A stretch of 64,000 nucleotides of DNA. It comes from Moritella sp. 24 (lineage in GTDB: Bacteria > Pseudomonadota > Gammaproteobacteria > Enterobacterales > Moritellaceae). Within the stretch, counting starts at the first letter, position 1. Each line of letters starts with the position of its first letter. The stretch lies in assembly GCF_018219155.1 (NCBI RefSeq), contig NZ_CP056123.1, forward strand, positions 3,791,505 to 3,855,504, in the 5' to 3' direction. The notes beneath the pieces were generated by a model. That model saw only the letters and a program-made list of their open reading frames with translations, did not search any database and was not told where the DNA came from. Made by a program: the position numbers and the translations under genes. Positions 11,537-20,764 of this stretch are shown here, piece after piece.

Positions 11537-12181
11537 TTAGCCTTTGTAACCAGTTGCGACGATGAAAACTTCACGTGAACGAGCACGAGATGAATCCGGT
11601 TTTCTCGTTTTAACAACATTAAACATACTACGTACATCTTTCATGAATTGCTCAAAGCCTTCGCCTTGAAACACTTTGACCGCAAAACTGCCATTTGGTT
11701 TAAGTACTTCACGACACATTTCTAGCGCAAGCTCAACTAAATACATTGCAGCAGGTTGATCAACACCAATATTGCCACTCATGTTTGGTGCCATATCCGA
11801 AATGACAACATCAATCTGGCCATCACCTACTTTCGCAAGTAAAGCAGATAATACTTTCTCATCACGGAAATCACCTTGTAAGAAATCAACACCAGCAATT
11901 GGATCCATTGCTAAAATATCACAAGCAATAACACGACCTTTATCACCCAGTTGCTTTACAGCATATTGTGACCAACCACCAGGCGCAGCGCCAAGGTCAA
12001 CAATATTCATACCCGGTTTTAATAATTTATCTTTTGCTTGAATTTCTTCAAGCTTAAAAGTCGCACGTGAACGCAACCCTTGTTTTTTCGCATCTTTAAC
12101 ATATTTGTCATTGTGATGCTCGTTAAGCCAGTTTTTAGAACTGCCCTTTTGGGTACTTTTTTTCTTCGGTGTCGGGGTCAT
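11537..12181 (-). CDS. rlmE: 23S rRNA (uridine(2552)-2'-O)-methyltransferase RlmE
   Basis: RlmE (FtsJ/RrmJ) methylates U2552 of 23S rRNA late in 50S assembly. The 214-aa protein has the SAM-binding loop [15 protein letters not shown], the D in [11 protein letters not shown] and K in [13 protein letters not shown] of the K-D-K-E catalytic set. A basic N-terminus ([17 protein letters not shown]) is present. It lies upstream of ftsH with a gap of 287 bp in which I see no further gene. This is the standard rlmE-ftsH neighbourhood. Confidence 0.96.
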   Translation of the reverse strand: MTPTPKKKSTQKGSSKNWLNEHHNDKYVKDAKKQGLRSRATFKLEEIQAKDKLLKPGMNIVDLGAAPGGWSQYAVKQLGDKGRVIACDILAMDPIAGVDFLQGDFRDEKVLSALLAKVGDGQIDVVISDMAPNMSGNIGVDQPAAMYLVELALEMCREVLKPNGSFAVKVFQGEGFEQFMKDVRSMFNVVKTRKPDSSRARSREVFIVATGYKG

Positions 12182-12295
12182 CTGAAAGCCTGTTATTAAT
12201 ATTTTTTTAAACCATTACCATAATGGCATGGTATTAAGATGAAGATGAAGCTAAAATTACTCTTTTTCAACCCTAAGTAATAAGAAATTTAAAAT

Positions 12296-12592
12296 ATGGC
12301 ATTAAGCAATAAACAAAAGCAACACCTAAAAGGTTTAGCACATTCATTAAAACCTGTCATCTTACTAGGCCAACACGGCTTAACAGAAGGTGTTATGGCT
12401 GAAATTGAAGTAGCGCTAGCACATCACGAATTAATCAAAATTAAAGTTGCGTCTGAAGACCGCGATCAAAAAGCATTAGTGATGGATACAATTGTAAAAG
12501 AAGCTAACGCAGAAAAAGTACAAAGTATTGGCCACACATTGGTTATTTACCGTACAAGTGATGAAAAGAAAATCATACTGCCAAAGAAATAA
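12296..12592 (+). CDS. yhbY: ribosome assembly RNA-binding protein YhbY
   Basis: YhbY is a CRM-domain protein associated with 50S precursors. The 98-aa product starts MALSNKQKQHLKGLAHSLKPVILLGQHGLTEGV, with the GxxG RNA-binding loop of the CRS1-YhbY domain. It is transcribed divergently from rlmE, as in E. coli. Beyond its stop are three consecutive stem-loops. Confidence 0.95.
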   Translation: MALSNKQKQHLKGLAHSLKPVILLGQHGLTEGVMAEIEVALAHHELIKIKVASEDRDQKALVMDTIVKEANAEKVQSIGHTLVIYRTSDEKKIILPKK

Positions 12593-12608
12593 TAGCTTTG
12601 TGAGTATC

Positions 12609-12685
12609 CAGCTGGGCAAGGAATCCCAGCTCGACTATACCCAGCGTTAAAACTGGGTCACAGACCACGGTAACAAGAGTCTGTC
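12609..12685. other. three consecutive stem-loops between yhbY and greA
   Basis: Within 80 bp lie GCTGGG/CCCAGC (12611-12630), ACCCAG/CTGGGT (about 12640-12659) and CAGAC/GTCTG (12661-12683). The first two share the CCCAG core. The genes on either side converge, so these could be a composite bidirectional terminator, but none has a good T-run. No coding potential is visible. Confidence 0.5.
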
Positions 12686-12706
12686 GTGCATATTGTGTGT
12701 CGCTAG

Positions 12707-13186
12707 TTAGATATATTCTACCGATACAATTTCAAATTCAATCGCGCCGCCTGGTGTCGTCACTGTCGCAACATCATCTACGCTTTTACCCACTAAACCA
12801 CGTGCAATTGGCGAGTTAATTGAAATACGATTTTCTTTAATGTTAGCTTCATCATCACCAACAAGATTATAAGTGATCTCATCTTCTGTTTCAGTGTTAT
12901 ACAGTGTCACTGTTGAACCAAAAATAACACGACCGTTATTCGTGATTTTTGTCACATCAATAATCTGACTATTAGACAATTTCCATTCGATGTCTTGAAC
13001 ACGGCCTTCGCAGAACCCTTGCTCTTCACGTGCTGCGTGATATTCAGCATTTTCTTTTAAATCGCCATGTTCGCGCGCTTCAGCAATTGAATTCACAATT
13101 TCAGGACGACGAACTGTTTTAAGATGTTCTAGTTCTACACGTAAGTTCTCTGCACCACGCGCAGTCATCGGAATCATATTACTCAT
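12707..13186 (-). CDS. greA: transcription elongation factor GreA
   Basis: GreA rescues backtracked RNA polymerase by stimulating transcript cleavage. The 159-aa protein has the N-terminal coiled coil with the acidic tip residues in [22 protein letters not shown] and the C-terminal FKBP-like domain ([18 protein letters not shown]). Length matches E. coli GreA (158 aa). It converges on yhbY. Confidence 0.97.
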   Translation of the reverse strand: MSNMIPMTARGAENLRVELEHLKTVRRPEIVNSIAEAREHGDLKENAEYHAAREEQGFCEGRVQDIEWKLSNSQIIDVTKITNNGRVIFGSTVTLYNTETEDEITYNLVGDDEANIKENRISINSPIARGLVGKSVDDVATVTTPGGAIEFEIVSVEYI

Positions 13187-13657
13187 AGTATTTTAATAAC
13201 CTTTTAATCAATTCATTACCATTGCTGCATGTTAGTCAGCGTTAATGATGTTTACAATTATAATGCATCTATTGTAATACGAATATGACGATAGTTCACC
13301 TTATTCAAACTATTAAGCACATTTTATCTGATTATTGAGATCTATATTTATCGCGTAAAAGCACGAGAAGAAAGCCATTAAACAATGATAAACAAGTGCT
13401 TTTAAATAGACTTGAGTTAAGTTGCAAGTAGAATGGCTAAAAGCTACTTTCTATTGCCAAATCACACTCAATTATCCAGTAAAAAACATAGGGCATTGAT
13501 AAAACCGCTGCACACCGGAGGAATACAGCGACTAATCAACACTTCGAAGCCGCAAGAGCACCAAACAGCTAAAAACCACACTTTTCTCATAAAAAGGTAG
13601 CCAAGCGGATAAAAAATGTGCATAATGTATCCAATCCAATAAAAAAAGGGCATTATC
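13187..13657. other. long intergenic region, no gene seen
   Basis: About 470 AT-rich bases lie between greA and the following small ORF. The minus-strand reading frame that crosses 13468-13707 has no start site of quality and overlaps the small ORF, so I do not call it. The region presumably holds the greA promoter and that of the small ORF. Confidence 0.4.
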
Positions 13658-13741
13658 ATGAAAGAATTCGTCGCAGTATTTACAGTTTTAACTACTTTAG
13701 CTATCACAAGTGGTGTATTACCATCAATTGCTAGCCTATAG
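13658..13741 (+). CDS. 27-aa hydrophobic small protein candidate
   Basis: The frame encodes MKEFVAVFTVLTTLAITSGV followed by LPSIASL: two charged residues and then an almost continuous hydrophobic stretch, like a single membrane segment. AAAAGGG lies 8 bases before the ATG as a plausible Shine-Dalgarno. The stop is followed by a long terminator-like hairpin. I do not recognise a family. It could be a small membrane protein, the tail of a regulatory leader, or chance. Confidence 0.5.
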   Translation: MKEFVAVFTVLTTLAITSGVLPSIASL

Positions 13742-13756
13742 TTTTAGAAAACCCTA

Positions 13757-13831
13757 AAACAGCATGGAAAAGTTTGTCGTTATATAACATTTGTTTTATA
13801 AGTAGGCGAAAACTTCTCTATGCTGTTTTTT
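13757..13831 (+). terminator. long hairpin with T-run after the small ORF
   Basis: Two 19-nt arms (13757-13775 and 13810-13828, beginning AAACAGCATGG and AAACTTCTCTATG) pair with two G-T type mismatches around a 34-nt loop. The 3' arm ends in six T. This fits a terminator, or the 3' part of a small RNA that includes the small ORF. Confidence 0.6.
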
Positions 13832-14054
13832 GATGTCTGTACATAACCTACTTTTTATCACTTCCCTTATTATTTCATCCGAAAGCATCTATTCATCAAA
13901 CTAAAAAAAACGCCGCCATTTATTCAAATTTTATTTATATTCTGCAACTTTATTTGTTAGAACTTCGATGTAGCTAAAAGAAATCATTTTCTCTATCCGT
14001 ATACTCTGCACTTCTTAAACATGAGTACTATAGACAGGATTAATAAGCTTACTA

Positions 14055-14687
14055 ATGATAAACATGGATATTATTTATTTACTCGATCTCGCGGGTACTG
14101 CCGTTTTTGCAATATCAGGCGTGCAAGTCGCAGGGCAGATGCGTATGGACCCATTTGGTGCGACAGTATTGGCTGCGGTAACCGCAGTTGGCGGCGGAAC
14201 GATACGTGATGCCGTTTTAGATGTTGGTCCCGCATTCTGGGTTCATGATCCAGTTTATCTGTTCGTTATTATTCTGACCTCCTTGTTAACGATCTTATTT
14301 GCGAATCGTAATCACCGCATGCCACCGATACTATTACCACTTGCTGATGCAGCAGGTTTAGCCTTATTCACCGTAATCGGTACGCAAAAAGCGTTAGCTT
14401 ATGGGGCACCTGGAATGACAGCGGTTGTCATGGGCGTTATCACTGGTGTCGCTGGCGGTATTATACGAGACCTACTGGCAAGCCGCGTACCTATGGTATT
14501 ACAGAAAGACATCTATGCGACCGCTTCAGTGCTGGGAGGCGTGGTTTATACAGGTTCTCTCGCTATCGGTATAAGCGAAGGTTTAGCGATGCTACTCGCC
14601 ATGACTGGCGTATTTACACTACGTATGGCAGCAGTACACTGGCATTTACGTTTACCGATCTTTGTTTTAAAGCATCATCGCTCTTAA
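14055..14687 (+). CDS. TRIC-family (UPF0126) inner-membrane protein
   Basis: The 210-aa protein belongs to the trimeric intracellular cation channel-like family (UPF0126, as YicG/YadS). It has about seven hydrophobic segments and the two characteristic repeats: [35 protein letters not shown] and [29 protein letters not shown]. The duplicated GGG-TIRD / GGIIRD motif is diagnostic. The true start is probably the Met at residue 4 ([11 protein letters not shown]). The substrate is unknown for the bacterial members. Confidence 0.85.
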   Translation: MINMDIIYLLDLAGTAVFAISGVQVAGQMRMDPFGATVLAAVTAVGGGTIRDAVLDVGPAFWVHDPVYLFVIILTSLLTILFANRNHRMPPILLPLADAAGLALFTVIGTQKALAYGAPGMTAVVMGVITGVAGGIIRDLLASRVPMVLQKDIYATASVLGGVVYTGSLAIGISEGLAMLLAMTGVFTLRMAAVHWHLRLPIFVLKHHRS

Positions 14688-14711
14688 CTATTAACTATTA
14701 ACTATTAACTA
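14684..14711. repeat. 7-bp tandem repeat (TTAACTA) x4
   Basis: Four exact copies of TTAACTA begin one base before the stop codon of the TRIC-family gene and run into a degenerate fifth. It is a short slippage-prone repeat; each unit contains an ochre codon in one frame. Confidence 0.8.
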
Positions 14712-14740
14712 TTAATAGTAGTTCAGTTTCTCTCATTATA

Positions 14741-14782
14741 AAAAAGGCCCATTATGACATTAATCATAACGGGCCTTTTTAT
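14741..14782. terminator. bidirectional terminator between TRIC gene and tyrS
   Basis: AAAAAGGCCC and GGGCCTTTTT arms with additional pairing ATTATGA/TCATAA give a strong hairpin with A/T runs on both sides. It can serve both converging genes. Confidence 0.9.
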
Positions 14783-14832
14783 TTATAAATACTCAATGAT
14801 GAACATTTATTTATACAATTGTATTTACCTGA

Positions 14833-16029
14833 TTAAGCAAGTGTAATACGTGCAAACTTACGCTTACCAACTTGATATACAGCTGTACCAGCTGTAGGAA
14901 CAAATCGTGTATCTTCTACTTTATCACCATCAATTTTAACAGCGCCTTGCTTGATCATGCGCATCGCTTCTGATGTACCTGATACAAGTCCAGCTTCTTT
15001 TAATAAGTTAGCAATAGCCATTGCATCACTTACTGCAAAATCAAATTCTGGCATTTCATCTGGGATCGCATTTTTTGAAAAACGCTGAGTGAAATCATTA
15101 TGTGCACTTTCTGCTGCAGCTTCGTCATGGAAGCGAGCAATAATTTCTTTTGCTAATGAGATCTTAACATCACGAGGGTTCACTGCATTCGCCGCGATAT
15201 CAGTCTTGAATTTTTCAATTTCAGCTAATGGACGGAATGATAATAACTCGAAGTAGTTCCACATCAAGTCATCAGTAATAGACATGATCTTACCAAACAT
15301 CTCATTTGGTGAATCAGTTACACCAATGTAGTTGTTCGCTGATTTAGACATTTTCTTCACGCCATCAAGACCAACAAGCAGTGGCATCATGATAACAGTC
15401 TGTGGTTTTTGACCTTCTGCTTTTTGTAATTCACGACCCATTAATAGGTTGAATTTTTGATCTGTACCGCCAAGTTCAACATCAGATTTTAGTGCAACTG
15501 AATCATAACCTTGTAGTAATGGATACATGAATTCATGGATCGCAATACCTTGACCTGATGCATAACGTTTTTTGAAATCATCACGTTCTAACATACGCGC
15601 AACGGTTTGCTGTGATGCCAAACGGATCATGCCCGCAGCACCTAATTCATTTAACCACGTAGAGTTAAACTCAATGCGTGTTCTTTCTTTGTCTAAAATC
15701 TTAAACACTTGGTCTGTATATGTTTTTGCGTGTGCAAGTACATCTTCACGAGTCAGCGGTGGACGCGTTGTATTTTTACCTGACGGGTCACCTACAGTCG
15801 CAGTGAAATCACCAATCAAGAAAATCACTTCATGACCAAGATCTTGGAATTGACGTAACTTGTTTAAGATAACAGTATGGCCTAAATGTAGATCTGAACC
15901 TGTTGGATCAGCACCTAATTTAATTCTTAGCGGACGACCTTCTTTTAACTTAGCAATCAGTTCTTCTTCAACTAAGACTTCTTCTGTACCACGTTTAATT
16001 TCGCGTAACGCATCATTGATTTGCGTCAT
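14833..16029 (-). CDS. tyrS: tyrosyl-tRNA synthetase
   Basis: TyrS charges tRNA(Tyr). From the ATG at 16029 the protein is 398 aa and starts [23 protein letters not shown] lies nine bases upstream. A GTG five codons earlier is also open but less likely. The class I motifs are HLGHT (residues about 48-52) and KMSKS (in [10 protein letters not shown]), and a C-terminal S4 RNA-binding domain ends [16 protein letters not shown]. The length (about 400 aa) and motifs fit the TyrZ/second type found in Vibrio and relatives rather than the 424-aa E. coli type. Confidence 0.95.
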   Translation of the reverse strand: MTQINDALREIKRGTEEVLVEEELIAKLKEGRPLRIKLGADPTGSDLHLGHTVILNKLRQFQDLGHEVIFLIGDFTATVGDPSGKNTTRPPLTREDVLAHAKTYTDQVFKILDKERTRIEFNSTWLNELGAAGMIRLASQQTVARMLERDDFKKRYASGQGIAIHEFMYPLLQGYDSVALKSDVELGGTDQKFNLLMGRELQKAEGQKPQTVIMMPLLVGLDGVKKMSKSANNYIGVTDSPNEMFGKIMSITDDLMWNYFELLSFRPLAEIEKFKTDIAANAVNPRDVKISLAKEIIARFHDEAAAESAHNDFTQRFSKNAIPDEMPEFDFAVSDAMAIANLLKEAGLVSGTSEAMRMIKQGAVKIDGDKVEDTRFVPTAGTAVYQVGKRKFARITLA

Positions 16030-16210
16030 AATATTAAGCTCCACACTTATTACCTATATATAATAACTCTATACTACTGGATAGCGTCACAATTGAAAAC
16101 CGTTGCACAAGGGCAATACTGCTAATTTAATGATAATTTTTTTGCACAGACCTTACTATTTGTTAGAATATGATACTTATTTTTTAATTATCACAAGGTA
16201 GTGTTTTCTT

Positions 16211-17509
16211 ATGTCATTCGGTAACCGTTTTAAGCAATTACCAAAACAGCACCGAACGTTCATTTTGATTATCTTCGGTTTAATCATGTCACTGCTGTTA
16301 CTGCCTGTATCCACCAGCGCGCCGCAATCATCAGATGAAGAATCTTTCTATATATATCAAGTTGGCGATCGTTACAGTTTAAAACTACCTCCCCTAATTT
16401 CGAGCGAAAATAAGCCAGTTAAATCACAATTAACCAGTGAAGAGATAATTGTTAGATCTGGCGATAATCTGTCACTCATCGGTAAACGTGGCAATTTATC
16501 AACAAAAACCATTTATGAAATAGACCGATTATCATCGGCTAAACGCTTACGTAGTATTTACCCTGGACAAAAGCTAACCATAACAACTGATAACAAAGGC
16601 GAATTTGTTGAATTAATTTACCCTTACCGTGCGACAGAGTCGTTATATATCAATAAAACGGCTGATGGATACAATACAAAAATAGTTAAAAACCAAATTG
16701 AGATAAGAGAACAATTCGCACGCGCAGATATCACTAGTAATTTCTGGAATGCGGGTGTAAAAGCCGACATGCCACCTAAACAAATCATGAACTTAGCTAC
16801 CATATTTGGTTGGGATATTGATTTTGCCTTAGATATTCGAGCTGGCGACAGTTTTGCGGTTATTTATGAAACGCAATTCATTGATGGTGAGTTTGTATCT
16901 ACTGGTAATATTCTTGCCGCAGAGTTCATCAATCAAGGCGATAAATTCCAAGCGGTTCGTAACAAAGATGGTAGCTATTACACACCATCTGGTCGCTCTA
17001 TGCGTAAAGCCTTTCTACGCGCACCTGTAAACTTCAAATACATCAGTTCTAGCTTTAACCGTAATCGTCGCCATCCAGTAACAGGCAAAGTACGTGCCCA
17101 TAATGGTATTGATTACGCAGCAAGAACCGGCACACCGATTGTTTCAGCTGGTGATGGCAAGGTGATTGCATCTGCCTATAATCGCTTTAACGGTAATTAC
17201 GTCTTTATTAAGCATAACTCTAATATCGTAACTAAATACCTACACATGAACAAACGCAGTGTTAAGAAAGGACAACGTGTTAAACAGAACCAGAAAATTG
17301 GTACTGTTGGCGCAACAGGTCGTGTGACAGGCGCTCATTTACATTATGAATTTTTAGTTAACGGTAAGCATAAGAATCCAAAAACGGTATCACTACCAAA
17401 AGCGGATTCATTACGTGGTAGTGAGAAAACGAAGTTTGTTTCTGACGCTAAAATCATCATGGAACAATTGGAAAGTAATGCCAAGTTATACACATTAATT
17501 GGACAATAG
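16211..17509 (+). CDS. M23 family murein DD-endopeptidase, MepM/OapA-like
   Basis: The 432-aa protein has a cytoplasmic N-terminus (RFKQLPKQHRTFILI), a signal anchor at about residues 17-35, a LysM-like/OapA domain (GDNLSLIGKRGNLSTKTIYEID..IYPGQKLTI, about 88-135) and a C-terminal peptidase M23 domain with the zinc motifs HNGIDYA (HxxxD) and HLHYEF. These enzymes cut peptidoglycan cross-links during growth. It is divergent from tyrS and 29 bp upstream of anmK, the same order as in Vibrio and Shewanella, which couples cleavage to anhydro-muropeptide recycling. Confidence 0.9.
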   Translation: MSFGNRFKQLPKQHRTFILIIFGLIMSLLLLPVSTSAPQSSDEESFYIYQVGDRYSLKLPPLISSENKPVKSQLTSEEIIVRSGDNLSLIGKRGNLSTKTIYEIDRLSSAKRLRSIYPGQKLTITTDNKGEFVELIYPYRATESLYINKTADGYNTKIVKNQIEIREQFARADITSNFWNAGVKADMPPKQIMNLATIFGWDIDFALDIRAGDSFAVIYETQFIDGEFVSTGNILAAEFINQGDKFQAVRNKDGSYYTPSGRSMRKAFLRAPVNFKYISSSFNRNRRHPVTGKVRAHNGIDYAARTGTPIVSAGDGKVIASAYNRFNGNYVFIKHNSNIVTKYLHMNKRSVKKGQRVKQNQKIGTVGATGRVTGAHLHYEFLVNGKHKNPKTVSLPKADSLRGSEKTKFVSDAKIIMEQLESNAKLYTLIGQ

Positions 17510-17538
17510 AGATAAACAACCAACTTTAAGGAGCACCA

Positions 17539-18681
17539 ATGCCAAGCAAGCGTGAGTTATATATCGGACTGATGTCTGGAACAAGCATTGATGGTATTGA
17601 TGCTGCCTTAGTTGCATTTGAAAATGGTCAGTGCCAACTGATTGCGCAACACTTACAACCGATGTCAGCCAAACTGACGACAGAATTACATCAATTATGC
17701 AGCCCAAGCAATGATGAAATAAGCACGCTTGCAACGGTCGAGCAACCACTTGCAACAGCTTTTGCACTGGCTACCGAACAATTGCTAGCTAAAACGCAAT
17801 ATACAGCCAATGACATCACAGCCATTGGCTCTCATGGTCAAACCATACGTCATCACCCTGAGCACCAATTTACCTTACAAATCGGTGATGCCAATATACT
17901 GGCCGCATTAACAAATATTGATACTGTTGCTGATTTCAGACGCAAGGATATGGCACTAGGAGGCCAAGGCGCACCGCTAGTACCCGCTTTTCATCAAGCT
18001 GTTTTTCAACACTCAACAATTACACGCGCCATTGTTAACATTGGCGGGTTAGCCAACATCACTTACTTGCCAAGTCTGCAGCATGATCAACCCATTGTCG
18101 GCTATGATACAGGGCCCGGTAACACCTTACTTGATGCTTGGTTTACCGCTCATAATGACAGTGACAGCCATTATGATGTTGATGGTCAATGGGCTAATTC
18201 AGGGACGGTTATCGAATCCTTACTCACACAACTATTACAGCATTCGTATTTTGCGTTAAGCGCGCCTAAAAGCACCGGTCGTGAGTTATTTAATTTAGCC
18301 TGGTTGCAAGATTATTTAGACACAATCACTGCTGAATATTCAGATGCGGATGTGCAGCGCACTTTAACGCGCTTTACTGCAGTATCGATTGTAAATGAAG
18401 TGAATAAATTAATGGTAAGCGATGACATCATTACCAATAGCGAAGTGTATATTTGTGGCGGAGGAGCTTCAAATCCATTATTAATGTCTGATTTAGCACG
18501 CTTGTTACCAAATAGTCCTGTCATGACCACTACTGAGATTGGTATTGATCCCAATTGGGTTGAAGCGATTGCATTTGCTTGGTTAGCCAAACAGCACGTC
18601 CATAAATTACCGGGAAATTTACCCGCGGTAACAGGAGCAAGTCGCTTAGCCATATTAGGCGCTTTCTATCCAGCAGCTTGA
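17539..18681 (+). CDS. anmK: anhydro-N-acetylmuramic acid kinase AnmK
   Basis: AnmK cleaves and phosphorylates 1,6-anhydro-MurNAc to MurNAc-6-phosphate in peptidoglycan recycling. The 380-aa protein opens with YIGLMSGTSIDGIDAALV, has the catalytic-region motif IGSHGQTIRH, VADFRRKDMALGGQGAPL, and the ATP-site YDTGPGNTLLDAW. AAGGAG lies eight bases before the ATG. It follows the M23 peptidase and converges on grpE across a terminator. Confidence 0.96.
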   Translation: MPSKRELYIGLMSGTSIDGIDAALVAFENGQCQLIAQHLQPMSAKLTTELHQLCSPSNDEISTLATVEQPLATAFALATEQLLAKTQYTANDITAIGSHGQTIRHHPEHQFTLQIGDANILAALTNIDTVADFRRKDMALGGQGAPLVPAFHQAVFQHSTITRAIVNIGGLANITYLPSLQHDQPIVGYDTGPGNTLLDAWFTAHNDSDSHYDVDGQWANSGTVIESLLTQLLQHSYFALSAPKSTGRELFNLAWLQDYLDTITAEYSDADVQRTLTRFTAVSIVNEVNKLMVSDDIITNSEVYICGGGASNPLLMSDLARLLPNSPVMTTTEIGIDPNWVEAIAFAWLAKQHVHKLPGNLPAVTGASRLAILGAFYPAA

Positions 18682-18731
18682 TCGTATCGATAGATCGTCG
18701 TTTAACAAAAACTGGATTCATCAATTTTCAG

Positions 18732-18765
18732 ATAAAAAAATAGAGCCATAAGGCTCTATTTTTAC
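18732..18765. terminator. bidirectional terminator anmK/grpE
   Basis: AAAAATAGAGCC and GGCTCTATTTTT form a 12-bp stem with ATAA loop. A-run and T-run on either side serve both converging genes. Confidence 0.9.
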
Positions 18766-18800
18766 AACAATGATTACAGCACTCGGTGCTATATTAGCAA

Positions 18801-19472
18801 TTAAGCTTGTGTATCAATTGTTGGTGCTGGCGTTGCAGTCGCTTTTGAGATCATAACCATAGCTGGACGAATTAAACGACCATTTAGTTCATAACCTTTT
18901 TGCATCACAGTAATCACTGTATTTGGTTCAACGTCAGCACTTTCAATCATGCTCATCGCCTGATGTAACTCAGGGTTGAATTTTTCACCTTCAGGATTAA
19001 CTGATTTAACACCAAATTTTTCTAATGCTGATTCTAGTGATTTAGCCGTTAGCTCAATACCTTCAATCAATGGAAGTAGTGTTTCATTTGTTTTATCAGC
19101 ATGCAGTAAACCACGTTCCATGTTATCAATAACAGGTAGTAGTTCATTCGCGAATTTTTCTAATGCGAATTTTTTTGCTTTATCAACATCAATCGCAGCA
19201 CGGCGACGAACATTATCAGCATCTGCTTTTGAACGTAATGCAGCATCTTTAAATTCAGCTGCTGATGCCGTTGCTTTTGCTAATTCAGCTTCTAATGCAG
19301 CGATACGAGCCGCAGACTCATCAACTTCTACTGCCGCTTCTTCAACTACAGTCTCTTCAACTGTAACGTCTTCAACTACAGGCTGCGCTTCAGTTTCTGT
19401 TACTAACTGCTCTTCAACTTGCTTTTCAGCCTGTACTTTTTGCTCTTCGCTGCTCATTACTTTCTCCGACAT
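18801..19472 (-). CDS. grpE: nucleotide exchange factor GrpE
   Basis: GrpE is the ADP/ATP exchange factor of DnaK. The 223-aa protein has an acidic, low-complexity N-terminus ([19 protein letters not shown]...), a long coiled coil (residues about 50-105), then the conserved [23 protein letters not shown] and the C-terminal beta domain with [25 protein letters not shown]. It is slightly longer than E. coli GrpE (197 aa) because of the acidic extension. A sigma-32-type promoter lies about 60-90 bp upstream. Confidence 0.97.
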   Translation of the reverse strand: MSEKVMSSEEQKVQAEKQVEEQLVTETEAQPVVEDVTVEETVVEEAAVEVDESAARIAALEAELAKATASAAEFKDAALRSKADADNVRRRAAIDVDKAKKFALEKFANELLPVIDNMERGLLHADKTNETLLPLIEGIELTAKSLESALEKFGVKSVNPEGEKFNPELHQAMSMIESADVEPNTVITVMQKGYELNGRLIRPAMVMISKATATPAPTIDTQA

Positions 19473-19534
19473 TCAATTCAGCATACTCAATAGTAGTACG
19501 CTATATTACAATTAATGGGTTATACCGAAATATA

Positions 19535-19560
19535 ATGGGGATCCTAACACGAGATTCAAG
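19535..19560 (-). promoter_or_regulatory. sigma-32 (RpoH) heat-shock promoter of grpE
   Basis: On the minus strand CTTGAA (-35, 19555-19560) is followed after 14 bp by CCCCAT (-10, 19535-19540), then TATATTT. This is a close match to the RpoH consensus CTTGAA-N13/15-CCCCAT. It points to grpE, whose heat-shock control is known in E. coli. Confidence 0.9.
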
Positions 19561-19705
19561 TCGAATTCATCTCAAGTTATCCTCTACTGCAAAAATAGTG
19601 CTAAATAAGGGCCGATACATAATTAATTAAGAAGTATTTAGACTTTGAATCTTGAAGTAGCTTGAGTATATACTGAATCTATACTTACTTAGTGGAATCA
19701 AGGCA

Positions 19706-20587
19706 ATGAAGAGAGAGTTCAAAACCATCGGGTTAATCGGAAAACCCAAGCATCCAGAAACAACGAAGACCCTTATTGCCCTGCATAATTTTTTAACCGA
19801 ACACGCATATAACGTGATTGTTGATAGTCGCGTATCGCAAGATCTCAATATGGATAATATTGCCTCGCGCCCACTCATGGATTTAGGTGAAGAAGCTGAC
19901 CTTGCCATTGTCGTTGGTGGTGACGGTAATATGTTGGGTGCTGGCCGTGTACTATCTCGCTTTGATATCGCAGTTATCGGGGTTAACCGTGGTAATTTAG
20001 GTTTCCTAACTGACCTTGATCCTGAAGGGTTTGATGAACATTTGTTAAGCGTACTTAAAGGCGATTATATTTCAGAAAAGCGTATCTTATTAAATACGTC
20101 GATCTATCGCTATGGCATGTTAAAAGCAACAAACTTAGCCTTTAATGAGACTATATTACATCCCGGTAAGATCCCTGCAATGATCGAGTTTGAAGTCTAT
20201 ATTGATAATAGCTTTATGCTAAGTCAACGTGCTGACGGTTTATTGGTGTCAACTCCTACGGGTTCAACTGCTTATTCATTATCTGCTGGCGGGCCAATCC
20301 TTTCGCCAAGCTTAGAAGCGATCACATTAATGGCTATGTTCCCGCACACACTATCAAGCCGCCCAATTGTCATAAATGCAAATAGCACAGTTAAATTAGT
20401 TGTTTCACCAAATAATGAAGAAAACATGATGGTGAGTTGTGATGGTCACGTGCACATTGGTGTACTACCGGGTGATGAAATTATCATCAAACGTGATAAA
20501 AATCACCTCAATCTTATCCACCCTAAAAGCTATGATTATTTTAATGTTTTACGTGAAAAGCTTGGCTGGGGCAGTAAATTATTTTAG
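19706..20587 (+). CDS. nadK: NAD kinase
   Basis: NadK phosphorylates NAD+ to NADP+. The 293-aa protein has the [11 protein letters not shown] loop (catalytic Asp), GFLTDL, the NE motif in AFNETIL, and the glycine-rich [18 protein letters not shown]. Length equals E. coli NadK (292 aa). It is divergent from grpE and precedes recN, the standard neighbourhood. Confidence 0.97.
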   Translation: MKREFKTIGLIGKPKHPETTKTLIALHNFLTEHAYNVIVDSRVSQDLNMDNIASRPLMDLGEEADLAIVVGGDGNMLGAGRVLSRFDIAVIGVNRGNLGFLTDLDPEGFDEHLLSVLKGDYISEKRILLNTSIYRYGMLKATNLAFNETILHPGKIPAMIEFEVYIDNSFMLSQRADGLLVSTPTGSTAYSLSAGGPILSPSLEAITLMAMFPHTLSSRPIVINANSTVKLVVSPNNEENMMVSCDGHVHIGVLPGDEIIIKRDKNHLNLIHPKSYDYFNVLREKLGWGSKLF

Positions 20588-20604
20588 TTTGAACACTGTT
20601 CTAT

Positions 20605-20638
20605 CAAGGCTTAACTCAATGTTAAGCCTTGTCACTTC
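20605..20638 (+). terminator. hairpin after nadK
   Basis: CAAGGCTTAAC and GTTAAGCCTTG form a perfect 11-bp stem around TCAAT. The T-run is weak (TCACTTCTC), so it may be a stabilising hairpin or a weak terminator. Confidence 0.55.
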
Positions 20639-20721
20639 TCTACCCTGTACTTTGATCACAAATTGAAAATAAACCCCGCAACTAAAAGCAAAGTATTTAC
20701 ACTTATGGGTGAGCAGATATA

Positions 20722-20741
20722 TACTGTATATAAAACCAGCC
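20722..20741 (+). promoter_or_regulatory. LexA (SOS) box upstream of recN
   Basis: TACTGTATATAAAACCAGC matches the LexA operator CTG-N10-CAG with the AT-rich TATATAAA core; CTG is at 20724 and CAG at 20737-20739. It is 25 bp before the recN start, as expected for this strongly SOS-induced gene. Confidence 0.88.
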
Positions 20742-20764
20742 TGATAAAATAAACAGGGTACAGC

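Noticed and set aside
13468-13707. 79-codon minus-strand frame upstream of greA
   Set aside because: No ribosome site and antisense to a better plus-strand small gene; composition does not look like a membrane protein with a defined topology.
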